Source: Paenilisteria portnoyi
GTDB lineage: Bacteria > Bacillota > Bacilli > Lactobacillales > Listeriaceae
Length of the DNA: 64,000 bases
Reading direction: 5' to 3'
Assembly (NCBI RefSeq): GCF_014322795.1
Contig: NZ_JAASTT010000019.1
Location: forward strand, 1 to 64,000
This document shows, one piece after another, positions 55,910 to 64,000 of the stretch (the first letter of the stretch is position 1; each line of letters opens with the position of its first letter). Under the pieces are notes generated by a model. The model was not told the DNA's origin, searched no databases, and was given only the letters and a program-made list of their open reading frames with translations. The position numbers and the translations under genes are program-made.

Positions 55910-57085
55910 TCAGTTTGTTGTAGCTGGTTTGCGTACATAAACCGCCCAAACCGTCACAAGACAAATGAGTGCGAACACACCCAGAAAAATAAATCCAAGT
56001 GCATAAGATCCTGTGCTTTCTTTAACAACCCCCAACAGAAGTGGTGGGAAAAATCCACCAAGTCCACCAGCAGCACCAACGAATCCCGTCACTGCACCGG
56101 TATTTCCTTTAGAAACCATTGGCACCATTTTGAAAACAATACCGTTTCCAAGACCAATAATAAGTGCTGTGATAAAAATAAGTGTCGTGAAGAAACCGTA
56201 TTGCGTAAGTGAAAAAGAAATCAAGACCGCGGCTACAGCTACTAATGCAAAACCTGTCATTAATAGTTTAGTTGGATTTAATTTATCAGCTAGAACCCCA
56301 CCAACTGGGCGCATGAATGTCGCGGTTGCTGCAAATCCAGCAGAAAACAGTCCTGCATTTACTGCCCCAATCGAGAATTGGTCGCCCATAAAGGCTGGTA
56401 AATAATTACTAAGCGCGACAAAAGCACCAAATGTCAGGAAGTAGAACAAAGATAAATACCATGTGTTCTTATCCTTCACAACTGACAACGATTGTTTCAA
56501 CGTTTTCTTCTCTGTCGATAATGTCATTTCTTTCGCAAAAATAGCAAAGATAATAGAAATAACAACAATACCAATCATCAAGGAGTAATAAATCCAGTCA
56601 AATCCCCAGTTCTCATTAATACGTGGAAGAATCAGACCAGCAAGTGCATTACCAATGTTACCCATTCCGGCAATACCAAGAATTAAACCTTGTTTTTCAG
56701 CCGGGAAAAAGGTCGAAACATACGAAATCGCAATAGCGAAAGTTGTTCCAGCCATACCGATGAAAAACGCACAAAGCATTAAATATAAATAAGTATCCGC
56801 AAATGGAATCAACACCAACGGAATCAGCGTGAATAACATCGTGATAATATAAATTTTCTTACCGCCATACCGATCACTTAAAATCCCCATTGGAATCCGC
56901 ATAATCGAACCCAAAAGCACCGGTGTTGCGATAAGTAAACTTTTTTGCGAAGCAGATAAACCAAACTCCTCTGCAATCTGATTAGAAACTGGCGACAACG
57001 AAGCCCAGACCATAAATGAAACTGCCATCGCAACTGTGGCAATAGTGAGCGCGACATAAGCGTCTTTTTTTGATGTTTGTTGCAT
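55910..57085 (-). CDS. narK: Nitrate/nitrite transporter NarK (MFS, NNP family)
   Basis: A 391-residue twelve-span transporter. The first conserved MFS loop GILSDRYGGKK and the nitrate signature GIAGMGNIGNALAG are present. Imports nitrate or exchanges it for nitrite. 88 bases after narI with a GAAGGGAG site, ended by a terminator; probably cotranscribed with narGHJI. Confidence 0.94.
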   Translation of the reverse strand: MQQTSKKDAYVALTIATVAMAVSFMVWASLSPVSNQIAEEFGLSASQKSLLIATPVLLGSIMRIPMGILSDRYGGKKIYIITMLFTLIPLVLIPFADTYLYLMLCAFFIGMAGTTFAIAISYVSTFFPAEKQGLILGIAGMGNIGNALAGLILPRINENWGFDWIYYSLMIGIVVISIIFAIFAKEMTLSTEKKTLKQSLSVVKDKNTWYLSLFYFLTFGAFVALSNYLPAFMGDQFSIGAVNAGLFSAGFAATATFMRPVGGVLADKLNPTKLLMTGFALVAVAAVLISFSLTQYGFFTTLIFITALIIGLGNGIVFKMVPMVSKGNTGAVTGFVGAAGGLGGFFPPLLLGVVKESTGSYALGFIFLGVFALICLVTVWAVYVRKPATTN

Positions 57086-57173
57086 TTTTTTATTTCTCCC
57101 TTCTTATGTTGAAAATCTTATAAGGTGTCTTGTTTGGCGTCTTTGGATTTATTTCCAACGACCTTCCACCCTT

Positions 57174-57842
57174 TTAACGTCGATAAATAATATAACTACG
57201 TTTCAAATACGTTAATGGTACGCTCCACGCATGCACCAATCGTGTATACGGAAACAGCGCGAAGATGATGAAGGCACATATAATATGCAGTTGGAAAAAC
57301 AACGGCACGCTCGCCATCAAGCTCGCATCCGGTTGGAATACGAATAGCTGTCTGAACCAAATCGAAATCGTTTCACGGTAATCAAAACCAGGATTCGCTG
57401 GATTCGCAAACAATGTACTCGCCATTCCTAAAAACAATGTCACAAGCAACGCCAGATTCACGATAATATCCATAATCGAGCTCGTCATCCGCACACGATC
57501 ATTTGACAGGCGTCGGAACGTCAATAGGAACATCCCTACAAACGCCATAACACCAAACACGCTACCAATTCCAACGGCTACAATATGATACATATGCTCG
57601 CTTATCCCAATCGAAGTCGTCCACGTTTTCGGAATGACCAAGCCGATAAAATGCCCACCAACTACGAAAATAATCCCCAGATGGAACAAAATACTACCGA
57701 CCATCAATTGCTTTTTCTCAATCATTTCCGAAGACTTCGAGGTCACCGTAAAATGGTCATACCGATAGCGGAAAATATGGCCAAACACAAAGCTCGCCAA
57801 AACAAGATAGGGCAAAACAACCCATAAAAAATTATTCCACAT
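57174..57842 (-). CDS. narI: Respiratory nitrate reductase gamma subunit NarI
   Basis: A 222-residue diheme cytochrome b subunit with five spans. Conserved His in FVFGHIFRYRYD, ILFHLGIIFVVGGHFIGL and LHIICAFIIFALFPYTRLVHAW bind the hemes. It oxidises menaquinol and passes electrons to NarH. Start overlaps narJ by 11 bases, with AGAGGAGAAG upstream. Confidence 0.96.
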   Translation of the reverse strand: MWNNFLWVVLPYLVLASFVFGHIFRYRYDHFTVTSKSSEMIEKKQLMVGSILFHLGIIFVVGGHFIGLVIPKTWTTSIGISEHMYHIVAVGIGSVFGVMAFVGMFLLTFRRLSNDRVRMTSSIMDIIVNLALLVTLFLGMASTLFANPANPGFDYRETISIWFRQLFVFQPDASLMASVPLFFQLHIICAFIIFALFPYTRLVHAWSVPLTYLKRSYIIYRR

Positions 57843-58407
57843 GCTGCTTCTCCTCTCCCTGTTTCACGCAAACGCGCAGCTCATTCCGCATCGCCTCAAT
57901 CACAAAGCGATACGGGTTCCCAGCCTCTTCAAGCGCCTGAAGCAAGTGATACGAGCCATCTTCAATCACGCCAACCAAAAGCTCAATGCTATCTCCTGCT
58001 CGATCGTCCATATACCAGTCACCAGCATCAATAAATTCCAACATCAGTGGCAAATAATCCGTCAACTCCGCATCATCTGGCAACAAACCGAACATCTCAT
58101 AAAGCACTTTCAATTTCGCCAACATCTGCCCGCGTTCCCGCGCATCTTCAAATTTGTAAAATGTCATATAAAGCGTCGTCTTTTTATTAAAATCAAACGT
58201 GTCCACATATGTTTCCGTAATTTCGCCAAACGTCAGTGCAGAAATCTCCTCCCAAAACGCCGAGATTAATTCCAGCGTTTTAGGATTCGAAAATGTTTCT
58301 TCATGCAGAAACCGGTCATTCATAAAGCGTTTTTCAGGATACGACAGTACTGCCGAAATAGCGCCAAAAACAGCACGTTTCTCGTCTAGCAAGGCATAAT
58401 TAATCAC
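57832..58407 (-). CDS. narJ: Nitrate reductase assembly chaperone NarJ
   Basis: A 191-residue helical chaperone of the NarJ/TorD group. It escorts NarG during Moco insertion and is not part of the final enzyme. SAVLSYPEKRF and ADWYMDDRAGDS-like segments fit. The start is taken as GTG at 58407 because GGGGGGA lies six to seven bases upstream and it overlaps the narH stop by eight bases; ATG codons at 58422 and 58437 lie before this site. Confidence 0.93.
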   Translation of the reverse strand: MINYALLDEKRAVFGAISAVLSYPEKRFMNDRFLHEETFSNPKTLELISAFWEEISALTFGEITETYVDTFDFNKKTTLYMTFYKFEDARERGQMLAKLKVLYEMFGLLPDDAELTDYLPLMLEFIDAGDWYMDDRAGDSIELLVGVIEDGSYHLLQALEEAGNPYRFVIEAMRNELRVCVKQGEEKQHVE

Positions 58408-59995
58408 GCCAAATCCCCCCATAGAAACTTTCTTCATACATGTCCTGCGTTGATTTTGAAGGCTGCTGTGTACTATTTCCCATCGGCATCGGCGTATTCG
58501 TCACATCTGGCTTATTAATCTGATCCGCCAAACTACAACCGCCACAAACATCCTCAGAAAAACCAGACGAACCTTGCGCTCTATACGTGTCAATGTAATC
58601 CTCTTTATGACTCGCCGGGATCACAAAACGATCCTCATATTTCGCAATCGCAAGCAAACGATACATCTTCTTCACTTCCTGCTCCGTCATCCCGATTCGT
58701 TCCAATTTTTTCGTATCAAAATCTTTACCAGAACTCACCGCGCGCATGTACGTCCGCATCATCGCCATTTTTTGTAGCGACGTCTTGATAACATCCGTAT
58801 TTCCTGCCGTCAGCAAACTTGCCAAATAATCAACAGGAATCCGCATTTCATCAATCGCTGGGAAAATCATATCCGGATTATTAATCGAATCTTTTCCTTC
58901 AAAATAGTTCATGATTGGCGAAAGTGGTGGCACGTACCAAACCATTGGCATTGTGCGGTATTCTGGATGTAATGGGAACGCAATTTTGTATTCCTTCGCC
59001 ATTTTGTAAACAGGTGAATTCTGCGCTGCCTTAATCCAATCTTCTTTAATACCATCTTTACGCGCCTGCTCAATCACGGCCGGATCATGTGGATCAAGGA
59101 ACAAGTCAAGTTGTTTCTCATACAACTCTTTTTCGTCCTCCACAGAAGCCGCTTCTTTCACGCCGTCCGCATCATAAAGCATCACACCAAGATAGCGAAT
59201 CCGACCTGTACACGTTTCCGAACAAACCGTTGGCAAACCTGCCTCGATACGCGGGAAACAGAACGTACACTTCTCCGCCTTATTCGTTTTCCAGTTGAAG
59301 TACACTTTTTTGTATGGGCAACCAGTCATGCAATAACGCCATCCGCGACACGCTTCTTGATCGACAAGCACAATCCCGTCCTCATCGCGTTTATACATCG
59401 CGCCACTCGGACACGAGGCCACACAAGAAGGATTCAAACAATGCTCACACAAACGAGGCAAGTACATCATAAACGCTGTCTCAAAATTTGTTTTAATCTC
59501 CGTTTCGATGTTTTTCATGTTCGGATCGAGTGGCATGGTTGTTGGTGCCCCCGCCAAATCATCTTCCCAGTTTGGACCCCATTCGATTTCCATGTTTTTA
59601 CCTGTAATAACGGATTTCGGACGCGCCACCGGTTGATTTTTCTTCTCTTTCGGCGTGAATAACGTATCGTAATTGTATGTCCACGGCTCATAATAATCCT
59701 TCAACTCTGGCATATCCGGGTTGTAGAAAATTTTTCCAAGCATAACTTTGTTCCACTTCGAACCAGCCGCAAGTTCCAATTTTCCTTTTCTCAGTTTCCA
59801 GCCACCTTTATATCGTTCTTGGTCTTCCCATTGTTTTGGATAGCCAATACCTGGCTTCGTTTCGACATTATTAAACCAGATATACTCAGCACCAGGGCGG
59901 TTTGTCCACGTATTTTTACACGTCACACTACACGTATGGCAACCGATGCATTTATCTAAATTCATAACCATTCCTACTTGTGCTTTAATCTTCAA
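58400..59995 (-). CDS. narH: Respiratory nitrate reductase beta subunit NarH
   Basis: A 531-residue iron-sulphur subunit with four clusters: CIGCHTCSVTCKNTW at the N-terminus, CEHCLNPSCVASCPSG, ACRGWRYCMTGCPYKK (Trp in place of one Cys, as in the 3Fe-4S cluster) and CTFCFPRIEAG..CSETC. It conducts electrons from NarI to NarG. Start is TTG, seven bases after GAGGTG, overlapping narG by 11 bases. A C-terminal CGGC motif near residue 485 is unusual to me. Confidence 0.96.
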   Translation of the reverse strand: MKIKAQVGMVMNLDKCIGCHTCSVTCKNTWTNRPGAEYIWFNNVETKPGIGYPKQWEDQERYKGGWKLRKGKLELAAGSKWNKVMLGKIFYNPDMPELKDYYEPWTYNYDTLFTPKEKKNQPVARPKSVITGKNMEIEWGPNWEDDLAGAPTTMPLDPNMKNIETEIKTNFETAFMMYLPRLCEHCLNPSCVASCPSGAMYKRDEDGIVLVDQEACRGWRYCMTGCPYKKVYFNWKTNKAEKCTFCFPRIEAGLPTVCSETCTGRIRYLGVMLYDADGVKEAASVEDEKELYEKQLDLFLDPHDPAVIEQARKDGIKEDWIKAAQNSPVYKMAKEYKIAFPLHPEYRTMPMVWYVPPLSPIMNYFEGKDSINNPDMIFPAIDEMRIPVDYLASLLTAGNTDVIKTSLQKMAMMRTYMRAVSSGKDFDTKKLERIGMTEQEVKKMYRLLAIAKYEDRFVIPASHKEDYIDTYRAQGSSGFSEDVCGGCSLADQINKPDVTNTPMPMGNSTQQPSKSTQDMYEESFYGGIWRD

Positions 59996-62900
59996 GCCAA
60001 TTCACCTCGTTTAGTTTCCGGACAGCAACATAGAGATCGCGCTGATTTCCAATTGGTCCATAATAGTTAAAACCATAGCTAAGTTGTGCATATCCACCGA
60101 CCATTTGCGTTGGTTTCACGTGGATTTTCGTCGGCGCATTGTGACTACCACCGCGTGTTCCAGTAATCGAAGTCCCTGGAACGTTGATGTGACGGTCTTG
60201 CGCGTGATACATGTACATCGTCCCTTTTGGCATTCTGTGACTAACGACTGCACGAGCCGTCACCACACCATTTCGGTTATAAACTTCGAGCCAGTCATTA
60301 TCTTTAATTTTGCCAGCTTCGGCGTCTTCATGGTTAATCCACACGTTCGGACCACCGCGGAAAAGAGTCAACATATGCTGATTATCTTGGTACATACTGT
60401 GAATATTCCACTTACCGTGTGGCGTCAAATAGCGCAACACAATCGTATCCGGCGTCTCCACAATCTCCTTATCACGAGGTGCAAAAACTTGCGGTGGCAA
60501 TGTCGGCTTGTACACCGGCAAAGCTTCCCCGTATTGTAAAAACATCTCATGATCAATGTAAAAATGCTGGCGTCCAGTAAGCGTCCTGAATGGAACTAAA
60601 TGCTCAATATTCGTCGTAAATGGCGAATAACGCTTGCCATCCGTATTCGAGCCCGTAAACACCGGCGTCGGAATAACTTCACGTGGTTGTGCCGTAATGC
60701 CTTGGAACGTAATCCGCTCCGCCTCACGTGGCTTCGCTAAATGACTAAGCTCCATTCCCGTCGCTTCCTCTGCCACTTCCCAAGCTCGAACTGCTACTTT
60801 CCCGTTCGTCGCACTAGAAATATGCAAAATCGCATTCGCCGCTTGTCGTTCCGACTCCATAATCGGCATCCCATTTTTAATTGTATCATCCTCATAAATT
60901 CCGTTGATACTCTTCACTTCTTCATATTCGCCACTCACTGGGAATTGTGTCCCATGCGCGCCAACCTTGCCAGTCCCAACATTCGGGCCAAGCGTAATAA
61001 ACTTATCGTAAATTTGCGTATAATCCCGCTCAACAAATTGGAAATGTGGCATCGTTTTGCCTGGGATCGCCTCAACTTCGCCTTTTTTCCAGTCCTTAAT
61101 CTCACCATAAGGCTGCGAAATCTCCATTTGCGTATCATGATTCAGCGGCAACATAATCACGTCGCGCTGCACCTCATGCAAGTGATCCTTCGCCATCTCA
61201 GAAAACGTCTGACTCAAATCCTTGAAAATATTCCAATCCGATTTCGACTCCCAAAGCGGACTAATCGCCGGGTTAAATGGATGCACAAAAGGATGCATAT
61301 CCGTACTCGAAATATCCGTCTTCTCATACCACGTCGCAGCAGGAAGCACGACATCCGAATAAATTGGCGTCGCCGTCATCCGGAAATCAAGCGTCACCAT
61401 CAAGTCCAGCTTCCCTTCTGCTTCCTCATCACGCCAAACCATTTCCTCTGGCTTAAACTCATCATTTGGCGTCGACAACAAATTATTCGTCGTTCCAAAC
61501 AAATGCTTCATGAAATACTCCTGCCCTTTTCCACTAGACGAAACAAGGTTCGAGCGCCATACAAAAAGACCACGCGGGAAATTCACAGGATTACCCGGAT
61601 CTTCCACTGCAAACTGCAATTTCTCCGATTTCAAATCATCGACAATCCCCGACACGATTTCCGCATCCGATTTGTCCTTATTTTCCGCCGCGAACAGCAA
61701 ACTATTCTTGTTAAACTGCGGATACGAAGGCAACCAACCAAGTCGCGCCGCCAACACATTGTAATCCGCTGGGTGCTTATAGCTCGCTTTTTGCGCCAGT
61801 GGAGATTTCAAAGCATCTGTATCCATTTCTTCATAGCGCCATTGATCCGTTGCAAAATACCAGAAACTCGTCGCATTCTGTTGTCTCACCGCGCCCTGCC
61901 AATCCTTCGCAAAAGCAACCGTTTGCCAGCCCTCAATCGGACGACATTTTTCCTGACCAACGTAATGCGCCCAGCCTCCGCCGTTCACACCTTGCGACGC
62001 CGTCAAAATTACCAAGTTCAAAATCGAGCGGTAAATCGTGTCACTATTAAACCAGTGATTAATCCCAGCGCCCATAATAATCATCGAACGACCACCAGTA
62101 TCAATCGCATTCTGCGCAAACTCACGCGCGATCTGCGTCACGATATCCGCCTTCACACCCGTAATCGGTTCCTGCCAAGCCGGCGTATACAAGCTATCCG
62201 CATCATCCAAACCACGAGCAGCGAACTTGTCCTCATCATGCCGCGCCACACCATACTGGCTCAACATCACATCATAGACCGTTGCCACTAAGCGCTTCGA
62301 ACCATCTGCAAGCGTAATTTCCCGAACCGGCAATTCCCGTTCAAAAATCCCATTCCCCGTATTATCAAAATAAGGAAACGCAACCGTATCAATCCGGTCC
62401 AAGCCAACCGTCATCGCAGGCGCAATCACAGAACCATCCTCGCGTTCAAGCGACAGATTCCACTTCACGCCCTCTTCCCAACGTTGACCCATCGTCCCAT
62501 TCGGAACCACAATCTCGCCCGTCGTCTCATCAATCAAACACGTTTTCCAATCCGCGTGCGCTAACTTTTCAAGCCCCGCATGCAAATCATCCTCACGCAA
62601 GAAACGGCCCGGCGTCAAGCCCTTATCCGTCTCGTCAAGCAATAGTAAAAACGGCAAATCCGTAAACTGTTTCGCGTAATCAATAAACTGCGATTCCGCG
62701 CGTTCCACATAAAATTCCTTCAAAATAACATGCGTCATCGCTTGCGCAAGAGCAGCATCCGTCCCAGGATTCGGCGCCAACCAATTATCCGCAAACTTCA
62801 CGTTCTCCGCATAATCTGGAGCAACCGCCACAACTTTCGTCCCTTTATAACGAACCTCCGTCATAAAATGCGCATCCGGCGTCCGAGTCAGCGGCACATT

Positions 62901-63656
62901 CGAGCCCCACATCATAATGTAACCCGCATTATACCAGTCACTCGACTCCGGCACGTCCGTCTGCTCACCCCAAATTTGCGGAGAAGCCGGCGGTAAATCC
63001 GCATACCAATCATAAAAACTCAGCATTTCACCACCGAGCAGCGTCAAAAACCGCGACCCAGCCGCATAACTAATCATCGACATCGCTGGAATCGGGGTAA
63101 ACCCTGCCAAGCGATCCGGTCCATATTTCTTAATCGTATAAATCAGCATCGCCGCGACCATATAATACGCTTCCTGCCACGACACACGAATCTGTCCACC
63201 CTTACCACGCGCACTCTTATAGCTCTCCGCCTTCTCAGGGTCTTCCACGATACTCGCCCAAGCCTTAATCGGATCACCATACTGCTTCAACGCATTTTGC
63301 CATAGACGCCACAATTTCCCGCGCACATACGGATATTTCACACGAAGTGGACTATACTCATACCACGAAAAACTCGCACCACGCGGACAGCCACGAGGTT
63401 CAAATTCCGGCATATCCGGCCCACAACTCGGGTAGTCCGTCGCCTGATTTTCCCACGTAATAATCCCGTTTTTCACGAAAACCTGCCAACTACACGAACC
63501 CGTACAATTGACACCATGCGTCGTGCGAACCACTTTATCATGGCTCCAACGATCTCGATACATCTTCTCCCAAGCACGGCTTTTCTCCTCCATCACCGTC
63601 CAGTTTCCGTTAAATTTCTCCGTCCGTTTAAAGAACCGCAAACCTTTTTTCCTCAC
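59985..63656 (-). CDS. narG: Respiratory nitrate reductase alpha subunit NarG
   Basis: A 1223-residue molybdenum catalytic subunit reducing nitrate to nitrite on the cytoplasmic side. The FS0 cluster motif HGVNCTGSC is near residue 47. YDWYADLPPASPQIWGEQTD contains the Asp that ligates Mo. AHYVGQEKCRP and WRSNLVSSSGKG are bis-MGD-binding segments. Start is the GTG at 63656, six bases after GAGGTGG; an in-frame ATG at 63689 lacks a site. It is the first gene of narGHJI-narK. A TATAAT without a good -35 lies just upstream, suggesting activator dependence. Confidence 0.97.
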   Translation of the reverse strand: MRKKGLRFFKRTEKFNGNWTVMEEKSRAWEKMYRDRWSHDKVVRTTHGVNCTGSCSWQVFVKNGIITWENQATDYPSCGPDMPEFEPRGCPRGASFSWYEYSPLRVKYPYVRGKLWRLWQNALKQYGDPIKAWASIVEDPEKAESYKSARGKGGQIRVSWQEAYYMVAAMLIYTIKKYGPDRLAGFTPIPAMSMISYAAGSRFLTLLGGEMLSFYDWYADLPPASPQIWGEQTDVPESSDWYNAGYIMMWGSNVPLTRTPDAHFMTEVRYKGTKVVAVAPDYAENVKFADNWLAPNPGTDAALAQAMTHVILKEFYVERAESQFIDYAKQFTDLPFLLLLDETDKGLTPGRFLREDDLHAGLEKLAHADWKTCLIDETTGEIVVPNGTMGQRWEEGVKWNLSLEREDGSVIAPAMTVGLDRIDTVAFPYFDNTGNGIFERELPVREITLADGSKRLVATVYDVMLSQYGVARHDEDKFAARGLDDADSLYTPAWQEPITGVKADIVTQIAREFAQNAIDTGGRSMIIMGAGINHWFNSDTIYRSILNLVILTASQGVNGGGWAHYVGQEKCRPIEGWQTVAFAKDWQGAVRQQNATSFWYFATDQWRYEEMDTDALKSPLAQKASYKHPADYNVLAARLGWLPSYPQFNKNSLLFAAENKDKSDAEIVSGIVDDLKSEKLQFAVEDPGNPVNFPRGLFVWRSNLVSSSGKGQEYFMKHLFGTTNNLLSTPNDEFKPEEMVWRDEEAEGKLDLMVTLDFRMTATPIYSDVVLPAATWYEKTDISSTDMHPFVHPFNPAISPLWESKSDWNIFKDLSQTFSEMAKDHLHEVQRDVIMLPLNHDTQMEISQPYGEIKDWKKGEVEAIPGKTMPHFQFVERDYTQIYDKFITLGPNVGTGKVGAHGTQFPVSGEYEEVKSINGIYEDDTIKNGMPIMESERQAANAILHISSATNGKVAVRAWEVAEEATGMELSHLAKPREAERITFQGITAQPREVIPTPVFTGSNTDGKRYSPFTTNIEHLVPFRTLTGRQHFYIDHEMFLQYGEALPVYKPTLPPQVFAPRDKEIVETPDTIVLRYLTPHGKWNIHSMYQDNQHMLTLFRGGPNVWINHEDAEAGKIKDNDWLEVYNRNGVVTARAVVSHRMPKGTMYMYHAQDRHINVPGTSITGTRGGSHNAPTKIHVKPTQMVGGYAQLSYGFNYYGPIGNQRDLYVAVRKLNEVNWLED

Positions 63657-63678
63657 TATGTACCACCTCATTTTTGTT

Positions 63679-63684
63679 ATTATA
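63679..63684 (-). promoter_or_regulatory. -10 box for the nar operon
   Basis: TATAAT on the minus strand with TGTGAA just upstream and no -35 consensus. The transcript would start about 15 bases before the ribosome site. Consistent with an activator-dependent promoter, but no full Fnr palindrome (TGTGA-N6-TCACA) was found. Confidence 0.45.
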
Positions 63685-63794
63685 TTCACAAAGAAAAATA
63701 GTAAAATTCCTATCTAATCTGATAATACAACTTCTCCCCTTTTCGCGCATCGGGAAAATCCCTATATTTTATATTTTCAACCGACGAATCTTCT

Positions 63795-63823
63795 TTGACG
63801 GCATTTTCAAATAGTGCTATAAT
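63795..63823 (+). promoter_or_regulatory. Strong divergent promoter
   Basis: TTGACG (63795-63800) and TATAAT (63818-63823) with 17-base spacing, near consensus. It drives the leader and the gene at the window end. Confidence 0.8.
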
Positions 63824-63829
63824 AAATAC

Positions 63830-63978
63830 GAAAAGAGAGCCAATAAAGATGGTAGCTCAAGTTAATTGAATAGGCATTTACGACCATCTATTACCTCGCC
63901 TAAAGCTAATAGATGGTTATTCTCTGTCCTTTGCATTCATAATCATAACGAAATACATATAACATTCGGAGGTTTTCC
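63830..63978 (+). ncRNA. Structured 5-prime leader with alternative pairings, candidate regulatory RNA
   Basis: The leader is about 150 bases. ACCATCTATTA (63883-63893) pairs with TAATAGATGGT (63907-63917) in an 11-bp stem. The same ACCATCT can pair with AGATGGT at 63848-63854, so the two structures exclude each other. GAGA-AATAA near 63835 can pair with TTATT-CTC near 63920, enclosing all. No T-run follows. No known riboswitch class was recognised. Confidence 0.5.
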
Positions 63979-64000
63979 ATGCTAACACCAGTCCTGCACT
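63979..64000 (+). CDS. Start of an unidentified gene, cut by the window end
   Basis: ATG at 63979 is preceded by CGGAGG with a suitable spacer. Only MLTPVLH is visible. It is divergent from the nar operon. Nothing can be said about function. Confidence 0.6.

Noticed and set aside
60741-62291. 516-codon open frame on the plus strand
   Set aside because: It is antisense to narG, rich in Arg, His and Ile as expected for a mirrored frame, with no ribosome site or family match.
63657-63830. Fnr box in the nar promoter
   Set aside because: Only a TGTGA half-site next to TATAAT was found; no matching TCACA at the right distance.

Overview
The window looks like a chromosomal segment of a nitrate-reducing Listeria outside the L. 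monocytogenes group. The gene order runs, in reverse, parallel to the L. monocytogenes lmo1041-lmo1087 region: molybdenum cofactor genes, pdhABCD, yktA/yktB-type genes, corA, suhB, typA, ylaI, ylaN, ftsW, pycA, tagGH, gtaB, tarI/tarJ. This order is recalled from general knowledge and was not computed. A complete narGHJI-narK block next to the Moco genes fits the nitrate-reducing Listeria species, which L. monocytogenes is not. No database search was possible, so family names rest on motif recognition.

Layout. 1-313: composite intergenic repeats. 314-4676: wall teichoic acid (WTA) synthesis (tarJ, tarI, a GT2-TagF-like fusion), with a 192-bp element bearing terminal inverted repeats just after the fusion gene. 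4885-5781: gtaB. 5831-9079: a secreted autolysin with six PA14-like repeats and a GH73-type glucosaminidase domain, with an anomalous start. 9181-12069: three genes that look like a three-component cell-wall glycosylation system (lipid-linked sugar synthase, GtrA flippase, GT-C-like transferase). 12377-15134: a DUF6270-like protein and the TagGH teichoic acid exporter. 15427-19850: an iron/cobalamin-type binding lipoprotein and pyruvate carboxylase. 20058-21505: an AbiE-type toxin-antitoxin pair with a striking palindrome upstream. 21635-22840: ftsW. 22954-29596: a sugar-uptake island (GH2 enzyme, small membrane protein, ABC permeases, binding protein, divergent ArsR-type regulator) that appears to sit between ftsW and ylaN, two genes that are neighbours in relatives.

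29980-38648 holds conserved housekeeping genes (ylaN, ylaI, typA, suhB, yktB, corA, an UPF0223 gene), two lipoproteins and a CPFC thioredoxin-fold protein. 38638-40433: a lactate-dehydrogenase-like protein that lacks catalytic residues, and two tandem paralogous membrane proteins. 40554-45894: the pyruvate dehydrogenase operon, interrupted by a repeat between pdhB and pdhC. 46732-55821: def, then moeB-moaB, a secreted three-repeat protein beside a decayed second moaB end, and the moaA-C-D-E-mobB-moeA-modA block. 55910-63656: narK and narGHJI. After 63795 a divergent promoter and a structured leader precede a gene cut by the window edge.

Functionally, the cofactor genes and modA supply molybdenum cofactor to NarG. 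NarGHI respires nitrate brought in by NarK. TarIJ, the TagF-like enzyme, TagGH and the three-component cassette form a wall-polymer locus. The accessory insertions (abiE, sugar island, Ig-like secreted protein) lie between conserved genes and are often next to intergenic repeats.
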